Assembly (NCBI GenBank): GCA_027605045.1
Contig: JAQFWX010000005.1
Location: 1,984,001 to 2,048,000, forward strand
Reading direction: 5' to 3'
Length of the DNA stretch: 64,000 bases
DNA from: Phallus indusiatus
Taxonomy: Eukaryota > Basidiomycota > Agaricomycetes > Phallales > Phallaceae
Shown here: positions 1 to 11,452 of the stretch, piece by piece
Numbering within the stretch: position 1 is the first letter of the stretch
Layout of the letters: each line of letters opens with the position of its first letter
Translations under genes and position numbers: made by a program
Notes under the pieces: model-generated
Told to the model about the DNA's origin: nothing
Database searches by the model: none
What the model saw: the letters and a program-made list of their open reading frames with translations, nothing else

Positions 1-197
1 GGCTTGGGCGCTTGGCACTTAGCTGTGTCAGGGCCGCACGCCGCGTCGTTGTTTTATGTATATAGTAGCTGTACCTAGAGTGAGGGTCCCTAAGCTTGTT
101 CTCTTAGGATCCCCTCCCTCTAGGTGAGTAGTATAGTTATCCTCCAATATATTACTTAGGATCCCCTCCCTCTAGTCTGAGCTGAGTAGCCCTAACA
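1..197 (+). repeat. Family A LTR, 3' part (left end outside window)
   Basis: The segment matches the last half of the 395-bp LTR at 3072-3466, including the TATATAG box, the AAGCTTGTTCT block, two CTTAGGATCCCCTCCC repeats and the terminal CCCTAACA. It ends inside gag: the next bases, CGCATGGCAAGACAGG, correspond to gag codons near residue 33 of the full-length copy at 16,688. It is therefore an insertion into copy 1 gag, probably a solo LTR, rather than that copy's own 5' LTR. Its left target duplicate lies outside the window. Confidence 0.9.
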
Positions 198-1415
198 CGC
201 ATGGCAAGACAGGAATCCCAGGCCTCGCAGATGATTGAGGTGCTGCAGAGCATCCGAGACGCGGCTAGAGCTGCTCCAACCCAAAACCCCCCTGTGGGCG
301 ACGCGTCCTCGTCTGGACAACCACCGGCTCTTGAGCATCAAGCCAGTTCGCGTTCTTCCCGAAATACCCGACCTGCTGTACCTCCTTCATTCGACGGAGA
401 TCGCTCCAAGGGTCGTGCCTTTTGGAACACCGTCGAGTTTTACATGAGTATATGCAGTCGCGACTTCGAGACTGATGAACTCAAGATCGGCTGGGCAATG
501 TCGTACATGAATGAAGGCCGCGCCCTTACCTTCAGTGAATCTATGCTGAAAAAATATCAAAGGGGAGAGAAGCCTTTTGCGGACTGGGATGCCTTTCGGG
601 AAAGGTTCAAAACTGATTTCTTTCCACAATCCGAGCAAGAGGATGCCATCAACACCCTCTACTCCAACTGCTATGTCCAGGGCAATAGGACTGTGGAGGA
701 ATATGTGGACGCCTTCCACGTGCCCATTGAGCATGCTGGCTTTACAGAAGGGCTTGCCATTAACATGTACTTTTGTAATGGTCTAGACCTGACAATTGCG
801 TCTCTGGTAGCGACGATGAAGGACCGACCCACGCTTCACGATTACGAGGGCTGGATCAGGCAAGCACGCATGTTTGACATGGACAGGCATTCCAACGAGG
901 CATTCACCGCTGCTCGCCGCCGACTCGTGGGCTCTGGAACGACTCAGACAAATCCCGCGACTATCCCCATTAATCGACCCCGTCCCACCCCTTTCATGTC
1001 ATACCAGATTCCTCAGATCCAGAGGAGGCCCCCTGCCCCTTCCTACCAGGCTCCTGCCTACCCACCTCCCAGGCCTATACCCCAGGTCATGCCCGCACTG
1101 CCCCCTAGATCCGCGGCTTCTGCTCCTGCACCCCAGGTTAGGCACGATCCGATGGACGTTGACACTGCACGTCGACGCGTAGGCCCAGAATCGACCAGGT
1201 GTCATCGCTGTGGAGCAGCAGGCCATTGGGCTCGCGAATGCCCTCGCGCATACGACATTCGGTATCTTCAGCCCGATGAATTGGACAACAATATCGCACA
1301 CCTGTTGGCTCAGAAAGATGCATTAGAAGCCCAGGCACATGGCGACTCTGCTCTGACCGAGGGTGAGACTGCAGCTGCAACAGAGGTAGAGGATTTTCGA
1401 AACGGCGACAAGTGA
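198..1415 (+). pseudogene. Ty3/gypsy gag, copy 1 (5'-truncated by LTR)
   Basis: This encodes the structural Gag protein of a chromovirus-type LTR retrotransposon. About 404 codons remain open. The open frame starts at an internal methionine (201) equal to about residue 33 of the complete gag at 16,688; the missing start lies beyond the LTR at 1-197. A retrotransposon-gag core around nt 410-860 precedes a Pro-rich linker and a CCHC zinc knuckle (CHRCGAAGHWARECP) near nt 1200-1245. The stop at 1413-1415 is overlapped by pol in the -1 frame, as in copy 2. Compared with copy 2 it carries many CpG-to-TpG/CpA changes (for example at about 670, 716 and 773), so this copy is old and decaying. Confidence 0.9.
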
Positions 1416-4400
1416 TAGATGCACCCTCGTTGCCGACATCTAATAGATTCGACATTTTGTACATAGATCGCGAACAAAATGACATTCCTGATTCGAATCT
1501 AACTACCCCTGCTGCATCCCCTGATAAACCCAAGGAATCGTCTCCACCTGCTACATGCTCTGTTTCCATTCCATGTATGCTGTCGCCTTCTCAGCGTCGT
1601 GCGCTGCCAAGTGAATACCGACTCGCTGCCACCGCTGGTACGCAGAAGCTGGAGATCCTGGTAGAACTGCAAAGTGTTGACACTGGAGCCCTGCTGCACA
1701 GTAAGGCCATGCTGGACACTGGAGCTAGCGGTATGTTCCTTGATCGCAATTTTGTCGAGAAACATCGACTTCCCTCCGTACATCTTGCTAAACCAATTCC
1801 CGTGTTTAATGTCGACGGTATGCCCAACCACGCTGGCTCTATCACCCACATCGTCAACCTGGTTGTTCGCTTTCGGGATCACTCTGAATGCACCTTGTTC
1901 GCCGTTACCTCCCTCAAGTACCCCGTCTTGTTTGGGCTGCCGTGGTTCAAGGCCCACAATCCCGTCATAGATTACACAACTGGCCAGGTAGAGTTCATGT
2001 GCTGCAGCCCTAGTTGTCGATCCTGTGCTCCACGCTGGCCAGCGGGTAAACTCTCTAAGCGCGCGTTCCAGCAGATCCGACACGCACCTCTGCCTGAACT
2101 TGACAACACTGAGACCAACGATCCTGACATGCCAGACCTGGTCGACGTCAAGTCTGAGATTGAAGAAGGTGATCGACTATTTGCGATAACAGTGTTGCCC
2201 GACGAGCCCGACGCACACCACATATATGCCACCGAGACCATCTCCCAGCAACTGGCCCAGGCCCATGCCAACAACTCGGACGCACCGGCCCCCAAAGGTT
2301 TTCGAGATATTGTCCCAGAGATGTTCCACGACTTTGCCGACATTTTCTCGAAGGAGTCGTTCGACTCATTGCTGCAGTCGAAGAAGTGGGATCACCCAAT
2401 AGAGCTTGTGCCAGGTTCTGAGCCCAGGTCGTGCAAGATCTACCCATTGTCACCCAACAAGCAGGCCGAGTTAGACACATTTCTAGAAGAAAACCTTGCG
2501 TCTGGACGAATCCGACCCTCCAAGTCGCCCATGGCATCCCCAGTATTCTTCATTAAGAAGAAAGATGGCTCCCTTCGTCTCATCCAGGACTATCGGGCAT
2601 TGAATGCTATGACGATTAAGAACCGCTACCCGCTGCCCCTGATCTCAGAGCTCATCAACAAATTGCAAGGTGCCCGATACTTCACCAAGCTGGACTTATG
2701 CTGGGGTTACAACAATGTGCGGATAAAGGAAGGAGACGAGTGGAAGGCTGCTTTCCACACCAACCGCAGCCTTTTCGAGCCCTTGGTGATGTTCTTTGGT
2801 CTCACTAACAGTCCTGCCACCTTCCAGACGATGATGAATGAGATCTTCGAAGACATGATCTCGGAAGGTGTCGTTGCCATCTACATTGACGACATTCTCA
2901 TCTATACTCGGGATCGGGAACAACATGACCAGGTAACACGACGTGTTCTTGAACGTCTCCGCGAGCACAAGCTGTATCTCAAGGCAGAGAAGTGCGAGTT
3001 CTGTCGGACTAAAATTGAGTACCTAGGTGTCGTCATTTCCGAGAACACCGTCGAGATGGATCCCGCAAAAGTGTCAGGGTACGCTACCGCCGTCTCTCAT
3101 TTTCTTATTTATTATCATCGGCATCATTTCTTGTCTATTTTATTTATCATTTCCATATTTTACTTTCACTCTCCGTTTCCTTGTTCTGTCTCTATTTCAC
3201 TTTCTCTACTCGCGCGCGTCGCGCGCTCGTACCCGGCGTGATGCCCGTGACATCACGTCGCTTAGGTTCGGCTTGGGCACCTGGCACTTAGCTGTGCCAG
3301 GGCCGCACGCCGCGTCGTCGTTTATGTATATAGTAGCTGTACCTAGAGTGAGGGTCCCTAAGCTTGTTCTCTTAGGATCCCCTCCCTCTAGGTGAGTAGT
3401 TAGTATTTTCCCAATATATATCTCTTAGGATCCCCTCCCTCTAGTGTGAGCTGAGTAGCCCTAACAGAAAGTCTCGGGTGTCAGAGACTGGCCTGTCCTG
3501 AAGAACGTCACTGAGGTCCAGTCCTTCCTGGATTTCGCCAACTTCTACCATCGGTTTATCAAGGATTTTGCGCGTATTGCCAATCCCATGTTTGGATTAA
3601 CCAAGAAAGATATGCCCTTCGTCTGGTCCGACACTTGTCAGCATGCTTTCAATACTCTGAAGTCATCGATCACCTCTGCCCCCATTCTTCTCATTCCCAA
3701 CCCCGCTAATCCTTACTGGGTTGAAGCAGACAGCTCCGACTTTGCAACAGGCGCGGTTCTTTCACAGTTGTCGAACGATGACGGTAAATGGCACCCTGTT
3801 GCGTTCTTCTCGAAGGCCCTTAGCCCTGTCGAACGCAACCACGAGATTCACGACAAGGAGATGCTCGCTATCATACGATCTTTGGAGGAATGGCGACACT
3901 TTCTCGAAGGCGCATCTCATCCTATCGACATACGGACTGATCACAAGAATCTCGAGTATTTCATGTCTGCGCGTAACCTCAATCATCGTCAAGCTAGATG
4001 GTCAGTATATCTCTCACGATTCGACTTCACCCTACAGCATATACCGGGTAAGTCGATGGGTAAACCTGATGGCCTATCCTGTCACCCAGATCATGGCTCG
4101 GGAAAGGATGATAATCGTGGCGTCACTCTAATCCGACCCGAAATGTTTGCAATCAATGCTCTGCAAACATTCCGTCTTAAAGGGGAGGAGGAGGACCTTC
4201 TATGCCAGATTCGCAAGGCCAATCGGGAAGGCAAGGTCGAAGATAGTGTTTCCAAAGCCATTGCAACACTTCGTGCACTGGGTGGTCGTTCAGCTCACTC
4301 GTTGGAATGGTTTGAAGACCAGGACCTCCTCTATTATCGCAGCAAGGTTTACGTGCCAAACGTCGACGAGTTGTGTCGGAAAATCCTTTCCAGACACCAC

Positions 4401-5486
4401 GACACCAAACTCGGTGGTCACCCGGGTCGTTTCAAGACTCTTGAGCTCGTTTCACGCACCTTCTGGTGGCCAGGTGTCTCTAGGTATGTCCAACGCTATG
4501 TCGAGGCCTGCGACATGTGTCTACGTACGAAACCGTCTCGTCATGCTCCCTGTGGCCTTCTCCGACCCACAGAAGTGCCAAGTTGACCCTGGGAACACAT
4601 CTCAGATGACTTCATCGTGGAGCTGCCAGAATCCAACGGTTTCAACGCGATCCTCTCTGTCGTCGACTGTCTCACTAAACGGGTTCATTTTGTGCCGACA
4701 TTTACGACACTTGACGCGACAGGTCTAGCCCGTCTGTACCTTCAACATGTCTGGAAGCTCCATGGTCTCCCCATGAAGGTGATCTCTGACAGGGGCCCCC
4801 AGTTCGCGTCCCGCTTCACGCAAGAGCTTTCTAGGCTCCTTGGCATACGGCTTGCACCCTCGACGGCATATCATCCTCAAACTGATGGTCAGACAGAACG
4901 TGTCAATGCAGAAGTCGAACAGTACCTTCGACTTTTCACCTCTGAGTGACAGGACGACTGGGACCAACTACTGCCCTTGGCTGAGTTCGCATATAACAAC
5001 CACGTACACTCAACTACGCATGCGACACCGTTCGAGCTCAACACTGGACGACATCCTCGTATGGGATTTGAATTGCTGGTTGCCGACTCGAAGATCGAAT
5101 CTGTCAACGAGTTCAAGATGCATATGGAGTTGACGATAGAGGAAGCCAAGGCCGCCATAGCCAAGTCGAAGGACGAGATGGCCAAGTACTACGATTGGAA
5201 ACACATCCCGGCACCTGAGTACAAGGTTGGCGACAAGGTCTACCTCGATTCAAGCGACATTCGTACCACCAGACCTTCTGCTAAGTTGTCACATCGGTAC
5301 TTAGGGCCTTTTCTGATAGTCAGCAAGGTTGGGTCGCACGCATACAAGCTGCGTTTACCACTGTCGATGTCAAGACTTCACCCAGTGTTCCACATCGGGA
5401 AGTTACATCCAAAGGTGGAAGACACAATCCCGGGTCGTCGCGTCAAGGCACCTCCACCTCCTGAAGTCAGAGATGACGGTGAACAC
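1412..5486 (+). pseudogene. Ty3/gypsy pol, copy 1 (interrupted, two stops, no chromodomain)
   Basis: Polyprotein of protease, reverse transcriptase, RNase H and integrase. The protease motif LDTGAS is near nt 1717 and the RT catalytic YIDD near nt 2883. RNase H lies at about 3720-4080, an HHCC zinc-binding region at about 4390-4530 and the integrase core (SDRGPQFAS) near 4790. It is dead in several ways. A solo LTR (3072-3466) splits RT from RNase H. In-frame TGA codons at 4584-4586 and 4947-4949 stand where copy 2 has CGA. The LTR at 5487 replaces the end just where the chromodomain begins in copy 2. Unlike copy 2 it is intact at the site of the 8-nt deletion (about nt 2215-2240), so the two copies have complementary lesions. 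The entry into pol is by -1 frame overlap with gag. Confidence 0.93.
3072..3466 (+). repeat. Family A solo LTR inside copy 1 pol
   Basis: A 395-bp LTR beginning TGTCAGGG and ending CCCTAACA. It is flanked by the 5-bp target duplication AAAAG (3067-3071) and GAAAG (3467-3471), differing by one base. Copy 2 shows the uninterrupted target CGCGAAAGTCTCGGG, which proves the insertion. No internal region remains, so it is a solo LTR left by LTR-LTR recombination. Confidence 0.95.
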
Positions 5487-5881
5487 TGTTAGGGCTACTC
5501 AGCTCACACTAGAGGGAGGGGATCCTAAGTACTATATTGGGCAATAACTATACTACTCACCTAGAGGGAGGGGATCCTAAGAGAACAAGCTTAGGGACCC
5601 TCACTCTAGGTACAGCTACTATATACATAAAATGATGATGTGACATGTGGCCCTGGCACAGCTAAGTGCCAGGCACCCATGCCGAACCTAAGTGACATGA
5701 TGTCACGGGCATCACGCCGAGTACGAGCGCGCGACGCGCGCAAGTAGAGAAAGTGAAATAGAGACAGAACAAGGAAACGAAAAGTAAAAGTAAAATACGG
5801 AAATGATAAATGCAATAGGAATGAAATGAAGCCGATGATAATAAATAGAAAAATGAGAGATGGCAGTAGTGTACCCTGACA
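5487..5881 (-). repeat. Family A LTR ending copy 1
   Basis: A 395-bp minus-strand LTR (TGTTAGGG to CCCTGACA as read on the plus strand). It begins within copy 1 pol immediately after the codons for DDGEH, where copy 2 continues into the chromodomain. The flanks AACAC (left) and GTGGC (right) do not match, so the right flank was deleted or exchanged. Its right neighbour is a second, truncated LTR of the same family. Confidence 0.9.
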
Positions 5882-5920
5882 GTGGCATGTGGCCCTGACA
5901 CAGCTAAGTGCCAGACGCCC

Positions 5921-6244
5921 TGTAACGGATCCACCACATGCGGTGGATTGAGTATATGCCACTTAGGCATATGCAGAGGGCTTCGCCCTCTGCAGTAATT
6001 ACTATTATTGCTTCTAATAATAATAGAGGCGCTTAACGCCTCTGGCTCGCCGTGACGTGGCGAGCCATTATGTAATAACTGTACATTAGTAGTAGTTACA
6101 CGCGTGCTGATTCAGCACGCGCAACTTGTTTTACTCCACAAAGAAAATACAGCACTTTGGTCTGTTACTTGTGGCGTGAAACTACAGCGTGATATAAACT
6201 GTGTACCGCAAGCGGTACACTATAAAAAGTAACGAAACGTTACA
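5921..6244 (+). repeat. Family B solo LTR (hairpin-rich)
   Basis: A 324-bp LTR, TGTAACGG to CGTTACA, with a perfect 5-bp duplication CGCCC at 5916-5920 and 6245-6249. It contains eight near-perfect short inverted repeats spread along its length, for example GTGTACCGCAAGCGGTACAC (6201-6220) and GCAGAGGGC/GCCCTCTGC (5973-5993). A second copy in the opposite orientation lies at 25,564-26,280. No coding sequence belongs to it in this window. Confidence 0.92.
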
Positions 6245-6324
6245 CGCCCGAACCGAACATAAGCGACATGACGCCTACGGCATCACGCCAGGTACGAGCG
6301 CGCGATGCGTGCAAGTAGAGAAAG

Positions 6325-6676
6325 TGTTAGGGCGACTCAGGGCACACACCTAGAGGAGGGAAAACCTAAGATCTATTGAGGGGCAGCGACTAACTACTCA
6401 CCTAGAGGAGGGAAAACCTAAGAGAACAAGCTTAGGTATCCCCCTCTAGGGAAAACGCATATAAGTACAGGATACGAAGCGCTCGACTGATCCCCATGGG
6501 ATCCGAGGAGATACAGACAGAAATCGAGGAAAATCGAAAAGATCGAAAGATCGAGAAAACGATGGAGCTAATGGAAACGGCAAAGTACGGGAAATGAAGG
6601 AAATCGTAACACGAAATGAAACCGAGAGAAATCGAAGAAATCGAATAATCGGAAAAGGCGATAGCGTACCGTGACA
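6325..6676 (-). repeat. Divergent family A LTR (subfamily A5), solo
   Basis: A 352-bp LTR, TGTTAGGG to CCGTGACA on the plus strand, with the target duplicate GAAAG at 6320-6324 and 6677-6681. It shares the ends and the AGAACAAGCTT block with the other family A LTRs, but its paired internal repeats read CTAGAGGAGGGAAAACC instead of CTAGAGGGAGGGGATCC. It represents a clearly diverged subfamily. Confidence 0.9.
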
Positions 6677-7291
6677 GAAAGTGGAATAGAGACAGGGGGA
6701 GCAAACGGAGGGTGGAGATAATATATGGGGAGTATAAATAAAATAGAGGGGAATATATACCGATGATAATAAATAAGGAAAAATGAGGGGACGTGGTAGT
6801 GTACCCTGACAATGACGATGATCTAGACGACCACGATTGGGCAGACTCCTACAACGATGAGTCGGTACTCAACTCCAACGGTCAACCCGTTCCTCCCCAC
6901 TCTGGGGACAATTTTGGCCTGATGGACAGGCTGGACCCTGAAGAGGAGTCATTATTGTCTCGGTGACAACTCGCTGAAAAAGTCCTTGCTGAGTTCCCAG
7001 GAACTCCCCGTATCTCCAACCAGGCCAAGTACCACGATACGTGGCCTGCTTTCATGCAAGGCCACGATCCCACAGCTTCTCGAGCGGGGAAAACCCCTGT
7101 ACCTGGGCCAGTCCCCGACCCACTCGTGTGGTATATGATGTGTCCACTGGATGATCCCTCATTCGTACTACAGGGGAAGCAGATCTGGAAGAAACCACCC
7201 ATATTAGACACACCTCAAAAGGTTGCAATGCACGCACGCATTAAACTTGCCTGGGATGTAGGCATGATGTTCATCAATAGAAAGATGAAAG

Positions 7292-7690
7292 TGTCAGGGT
7301 ACGCTACCGCGTCCCCTTACTTTCCTTATTTATTATTATCGGTATATGTTTATTTCTATTTCATTTACATTTCCCGTTCATTACTTCCATTTTCCGTTTC
7401 CTCGTTCTGCCTCTATTTCACTTTCTTTACTCGCGCGCGTCGCGCGCTCGTACTCGGCGTGATGCCCGTGACATCACGTCGCTTAGGTTCGGTTCGGGCG
7501 CCTAGCACTTAGTTGTGTCAGGGCCGCACGCCGCGCTATCGTTTTTCATGTATATAGTCGCTGTCCCTAGAGTGAGGGTCCCTAAGCTTGTTCTCTTAGG
7601 ATCCCCTCCCTCTAGGTGAGTAGTTAGTGTTTTCCGCAATATATTATCTTAGGATCCCCTCCCTCTAGCCTGAGCTGAGTAGCCCTAACA
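7292..7690 (+). repeat. Family A LTR joined to a tRNA-like segment
   Basis: A 399-bp complete LTR, TGTCAGGG to CCCTAACA. Its left flank is GAAAG (7287-7291), but the matching GAAAG is found at 8043-8047, after a further 352 bp, not directly after the LTR. The LTR and the following segment therefore behave as one insertion unit in the fossil ORF. Confidence 0.9.
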
Positions 7691-8042
7691 GTTCAAGGGC
7701 CAGCGACCTCGATGGCATAGGCTAAAGCTGCGACCTGGTGCTACCACAATCCTATGGTGCATTTAAACCTTCGCAGATTGAGACTCCTACCATCTGTCAC
7801 ATAAGTCACAACTTTCTAGGATCTGCCCCCAGACACCTTTCCCACGGGTGCCTGTAAGCCAAGGGTTCAGAGAAAACCTGGTACCTCCAGGATTTGAACC
7901 GGTGACCTCAGCAGCTCTGACATTATGTAAGAGGGCGCTCTAGCAGCAGCGTTGACCACTTAGCCAAAAGGCAACCACAATGTCAGAGCTGTCTGACATG
8001 CTGCTAGCTCCTATATATGTTGTACTAGAGCATTCTCTGACA
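7691..8042 (-). repeat. tRNA-derived SINE-like segment (pol III box A and box B)
   Basis: On the minus strand the segment contains a box A-like TGGCTAAGTGG (about 7955-7965) and an exact box B consensus GGTTCAAATCC (about 7892-7902), spaced as in a class II tRNA. The ends of this part, GTTGCCT and AGGTACC, can pair over six of seven positions like an acceptor stem. The anticodon arm is degenerate, so it is not a functional tRNA. A palindrome, ATGTCAG...CTGACAT, lies just upstream of the tRNA-like head. The body beyond box B (7691-7885) is unrelated to tRNA. This suggests a tRNA-derived SINE, but the poly-A or A-rich tail is not obvious. Confidence 0.55.
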
Positions 8043-9188
8043 GAAAGAGCGAGACTACGCTCGCCTCACTATCGGGGAGCGCCCCGAAGCTTTTCCATAC
8101 CCAACAGAAGGGCAAATGGACCTAGAAACGGGTCGCCTCTATGAGACGTGGTATAAGGACCCCGCTTCTGTACCCTTTTATATAAGGGTTGAACCATCAG
8201 GATCGCTGAATATCAGTGATGTTGAAGTCGTAGCATGGCTTCGAAAAATATTCCCGAATCGGGAAACAAGGAAGACCGTATTCCCCATTGTAGTGGAAAT
8301 ATGTACCGAGCCTGGACTATCCACCTGGCTCAATGCCGATAAGACGGTGAATAATTCCCCATCCATAATCGAAGGATGGCATCGAGCATAAGGATGGCCA
8401 TGGGTATGGGAAAAAACAGGTACCCAGGTTTTTACCCGCGGGTTTCAGGTACCCGTTGGCAGGTACCCACGGCTTACTTTACCTGCGGATCCGGGTTTCA
8501 CTTTCTGTAATTTTGCATTACCCGCGGGTTTTTTCTTAGCTTCAGTATATCAATTTTTTTATTATGTCTACCAGGACTACCAATTTTTTTTTCCTATATT
8601 ACACGGTGTGACGGGAGTATCCCGTCTGTTATTATAAATCTGAGACCCATAAAGGTCCATTGAAAATCCAAAAAAAAACCCTACACATGAAGCGCAAGGA
8701 ACAGGCTGCGAAGGGCACAGCAGCAAGAGAAAATCCATCTAAAAAAAGGACCAGAAGATTATCTCAAGTAGAAGACCCGATAATACCTTCTTCCCCACCT
8801 GTTTTCCAAACTCCCAATACCACACCACCCGAAACGCCGAATCTGACGGTCGATGATGAAGAAGATGTAGTTTTATCTACAGTGAAGGATCTGGATGACG
8901 ACGATTCGGGAATTCAGAGTGATGCTTCTGAAGATACAAAGATTCTTTGTAAGTAATATCCCGTGCTATCAGTTTTGCTATTGCTTACCATGTCAAATAG
9001 ATCGCAAGCGACGCAAGTTCACGTCTGCCGTATACAACCATTTTAAACTGGCAGTGTTTCATATTGATACCAATGGTAGTCGAATTAAGTCCCGTGGTAA
9101 TTTGGTTTACGCATTCACGTGCAAGAAGTGAGTGAGCCAATCAAGCATTATTTGATTAAACGATTCCCAGGCTTACCTTCTTCCTTTC

Positions 9189-9750
9189 TAAGGCTCTCAA
9201 CGGGTTAGAGGTCGCACAGGTTTAACCCGCAGGTACCTGTATCCGTACCCACCGGTCACGGGTACCTGTCACACAGGTACCCGGCGCCTAATTGACCCGG
9301 GTCGGGTACAGGTAGCCATTTTCGAAACCACGGGTACCCGTGCTAACCCGCCCTATAAGACATAGTGACAGGTGGGTGATTTTCGAGTGGTGTTTGTCGT
9401 GATTTTTTATTTATTTTGGCTCTAGAGAGCTCAAATCTTACTTAAAATGGAAATAAAAAAATATGCCAACAATATTTTTTAATTCTCTACAAGATAAGTT
9501 GGGCGCTTAAATAAGCGCCCATCTCGCTTAATAACTTAATCTAGTAACATCTAGTCACACGTGACATTACCTGCAGGTAACACACAGGTACCTGCAGATT
9601 ACCTGTTGTCACAGGTTGACCTGCCTACCTGCAGGTTGTCACGTGACCCGCGGGTTGAAACCCGGGTCAGGTCGAGGATACCCAAATTTTTGACACTGAC
9701 CCGCGGGTACGGGTACCCGTACCCGCGGATCCAACCCGTTGAGAGCCTTA
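9189..9750 (+). mobile_element. 562-bp hAT-type MITE in transposase intron (copy 1)
   Basis: The terminal repeats TAAGGCTCTCAACGGGTT and AACCCGTTGAGAGCCTTA are flanked by the perfect 8-bp duplicate TTCCTTTC (9181-9188 and 9751-9758). It has no ORF, GGTACC-rich subterminal regions and an AT-rich centre. It lies within the intron 9128-9768 of the hAT transposase, close to the 3' splice site. Confidence 0.93.
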
Positions 9751-10571
9751 TTCCTTTCCCTTCCTCAGGAATCCTTCCAAAATCATCACCCGACACTGCA
9801 ACGACATGTCTATGGGTAACTTAAACCGCCACGTCAAGGACTGTGACCCCGAGACCACAAAGGCCAGCCAAATCATGGCCCACTTTGCTAAGGGTTCGAC
9901 GTACACATGCAAAGGTTTCCGCTTCACCATCGTAAAGTGGATTGTCAGGTGCAACCGTCCATACGCAATCATTGAAGATCCCGAGATAATCGAGGCTTTC
10001 AAAATGTTGAACCCCACTCTGCAAGTCCCATCGCGACAATCAGTAGTCCACGATATCCAAACATTGTTCAAGCTTACAATGTCAAAAGTGGTCGAGTTGT
10101 TTCAGGTATGTCTTCATCTTTCTATGAGATTTCTTTCATTCTTATGTGCTTCCAGAAACACACACACTCTATTCACATTGCGCTGGACACATGGACATCG
10201 CGCAAAGCCATGTCATTCCTGGCACTTACCGTCCACTGGGTTGACATGAAAACTGGCGCGATGCAGCACATGATCCTTGATTTCATTTGGTACAGTGTTT
10301 TCTTTCACTTTTGCTCATAATCATGCTTACATTTCTTTATTTTGCTAGCGCATTGCATTCTCACACCGGGAAGAATCTCGCGGACCAGGTATTGAAGATC
10401 CTAGACAGATTTGGACTTACGGATAAGGTGCATTGATTTTCTGCATATTTTTAACCATGTACTCATTTATTTACTACTACAGCTACTTGCGCTAACGGGC
10501 GACAACACATCAAACAATGACACAATGATCGCTGAGCTTGGGAGACGTATCCCAGGCTGGAGTGGACAAAA

Positions 10572-10966
10572 TGTTAGGGCTACTCAGCTCACACTAGAGG
10601 GAGGGGATCCTAAGAGATATATATTGGGAAAATACTAACTACTCACCTAGAGGGAGGGGATCCTAAGAGAACAAGCTTAGGGACCCTCACTCTAGGTACA
10701 GCTACTATATACATAAACGACGACGCGGCGTGCGGCCCTGGCACAGCTAAGTGCCAGGTGCCCAAGCCGAACCTAAGCGACGTGATGTCACGGGCATCAC
10801 GCCGGGTACGAGCGCGCGACGCGCGCGAGTAGAGAAAGTGAAATAGAGACAGAACAAGGAAACGGAGAGTGAAAGTAAAATATGGAAATGATAAATAAAA
10901 TAGAAAAGAAATGATGCCGATGATAATAAATAAGAAAATGAGAGACGGCGGTAGCGTACCCTGACA
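10572..10966 (-). repeat. Family A solo LTR in hAT transposase exon 6
   Basis: A 395-bp minus-strand LTR with the perfect 5-bp duplicate CAAAA (10,567-10,571 and 10,967-10,971). Removing it joins the codons for ...SGQ and KSRVRCMNHIL of the transposase in frame. Confidence 0.95.
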
Positions 10967-11452
10967 CAAAAGTCCCGGGTCCGCTGTATGAACCACATTC
11001 TGAGTCTCACGGAAAAGGTAGGTGCAGGATTGTTTATTTCTTCAAGAACTAACTAAGTGTACACAAGGCTGTTCTTCGAGGCTTTTTACCTGGGAAAGCC
11101 GTGTCTGAGGAAGACATGACACGGTTGGAAGATCTTGAGCCAGAGCAACAAGATCTGGATGACATAGACAGCCACAACGATCAAGAAGGCGACGGTATTC
11201 AAGATGAAGAAGAAATGGAGGACATGGATGATGTGGACATCCTCCGTGATGAACAAATGGAGGATGTTGTCCATGAGGTGGAGGAAGATGTAGAGTCAAT
11301 CTTAGGCCCGCTGTCAAACGCGGAACGCAAAGAGGCAATGTTTACATTGAAAAAGGTATGTCTCTATTTCATTCTAGCAAACTATTAACTCAGTTCATAC
11401 ATTAGATTACCGGTTTTGCTACAACGCTTGCTCGCTCGGATACCAAACACAC

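Larger units (their letters stand above)
5882..6811 (-). repeat. Family A LTR fragment carrying two nested LTRs
   Basis: Pieces 5882-5920, 6245-6324 and 6677-6811 join into a minus-strand family A LTR that lacks about its first 140 bp in plus-strand reading. It resembles the subfamily of the 3' LTR of copy 2 (CGATGATAATAAATAAGG region). It is interrupted first by the hairpin-rich LTR at 5921-6244 (target duplicate CGCCC on both sides) and then by the divergent LTR at 6325-6676 (target duplicate GAAAG on both sides). Confidence 0.88.

Noticed and set aside
5606..5962. Frames of about 100-120 codons recurring in many places (LPPSLIFLFIIIG type)
   Set aside because: They are translations of the family A LTR U3 region and appear wherever that LTR occurs; not genes.
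7880..7985. A functional tRNA gene on the minus strand
   Set aside because: Box A and box B are good and the acceptor stem nearly pairs, but the anticodon arm does not fold and the segment continues into unrelated sequence, so it is called SINE-like.
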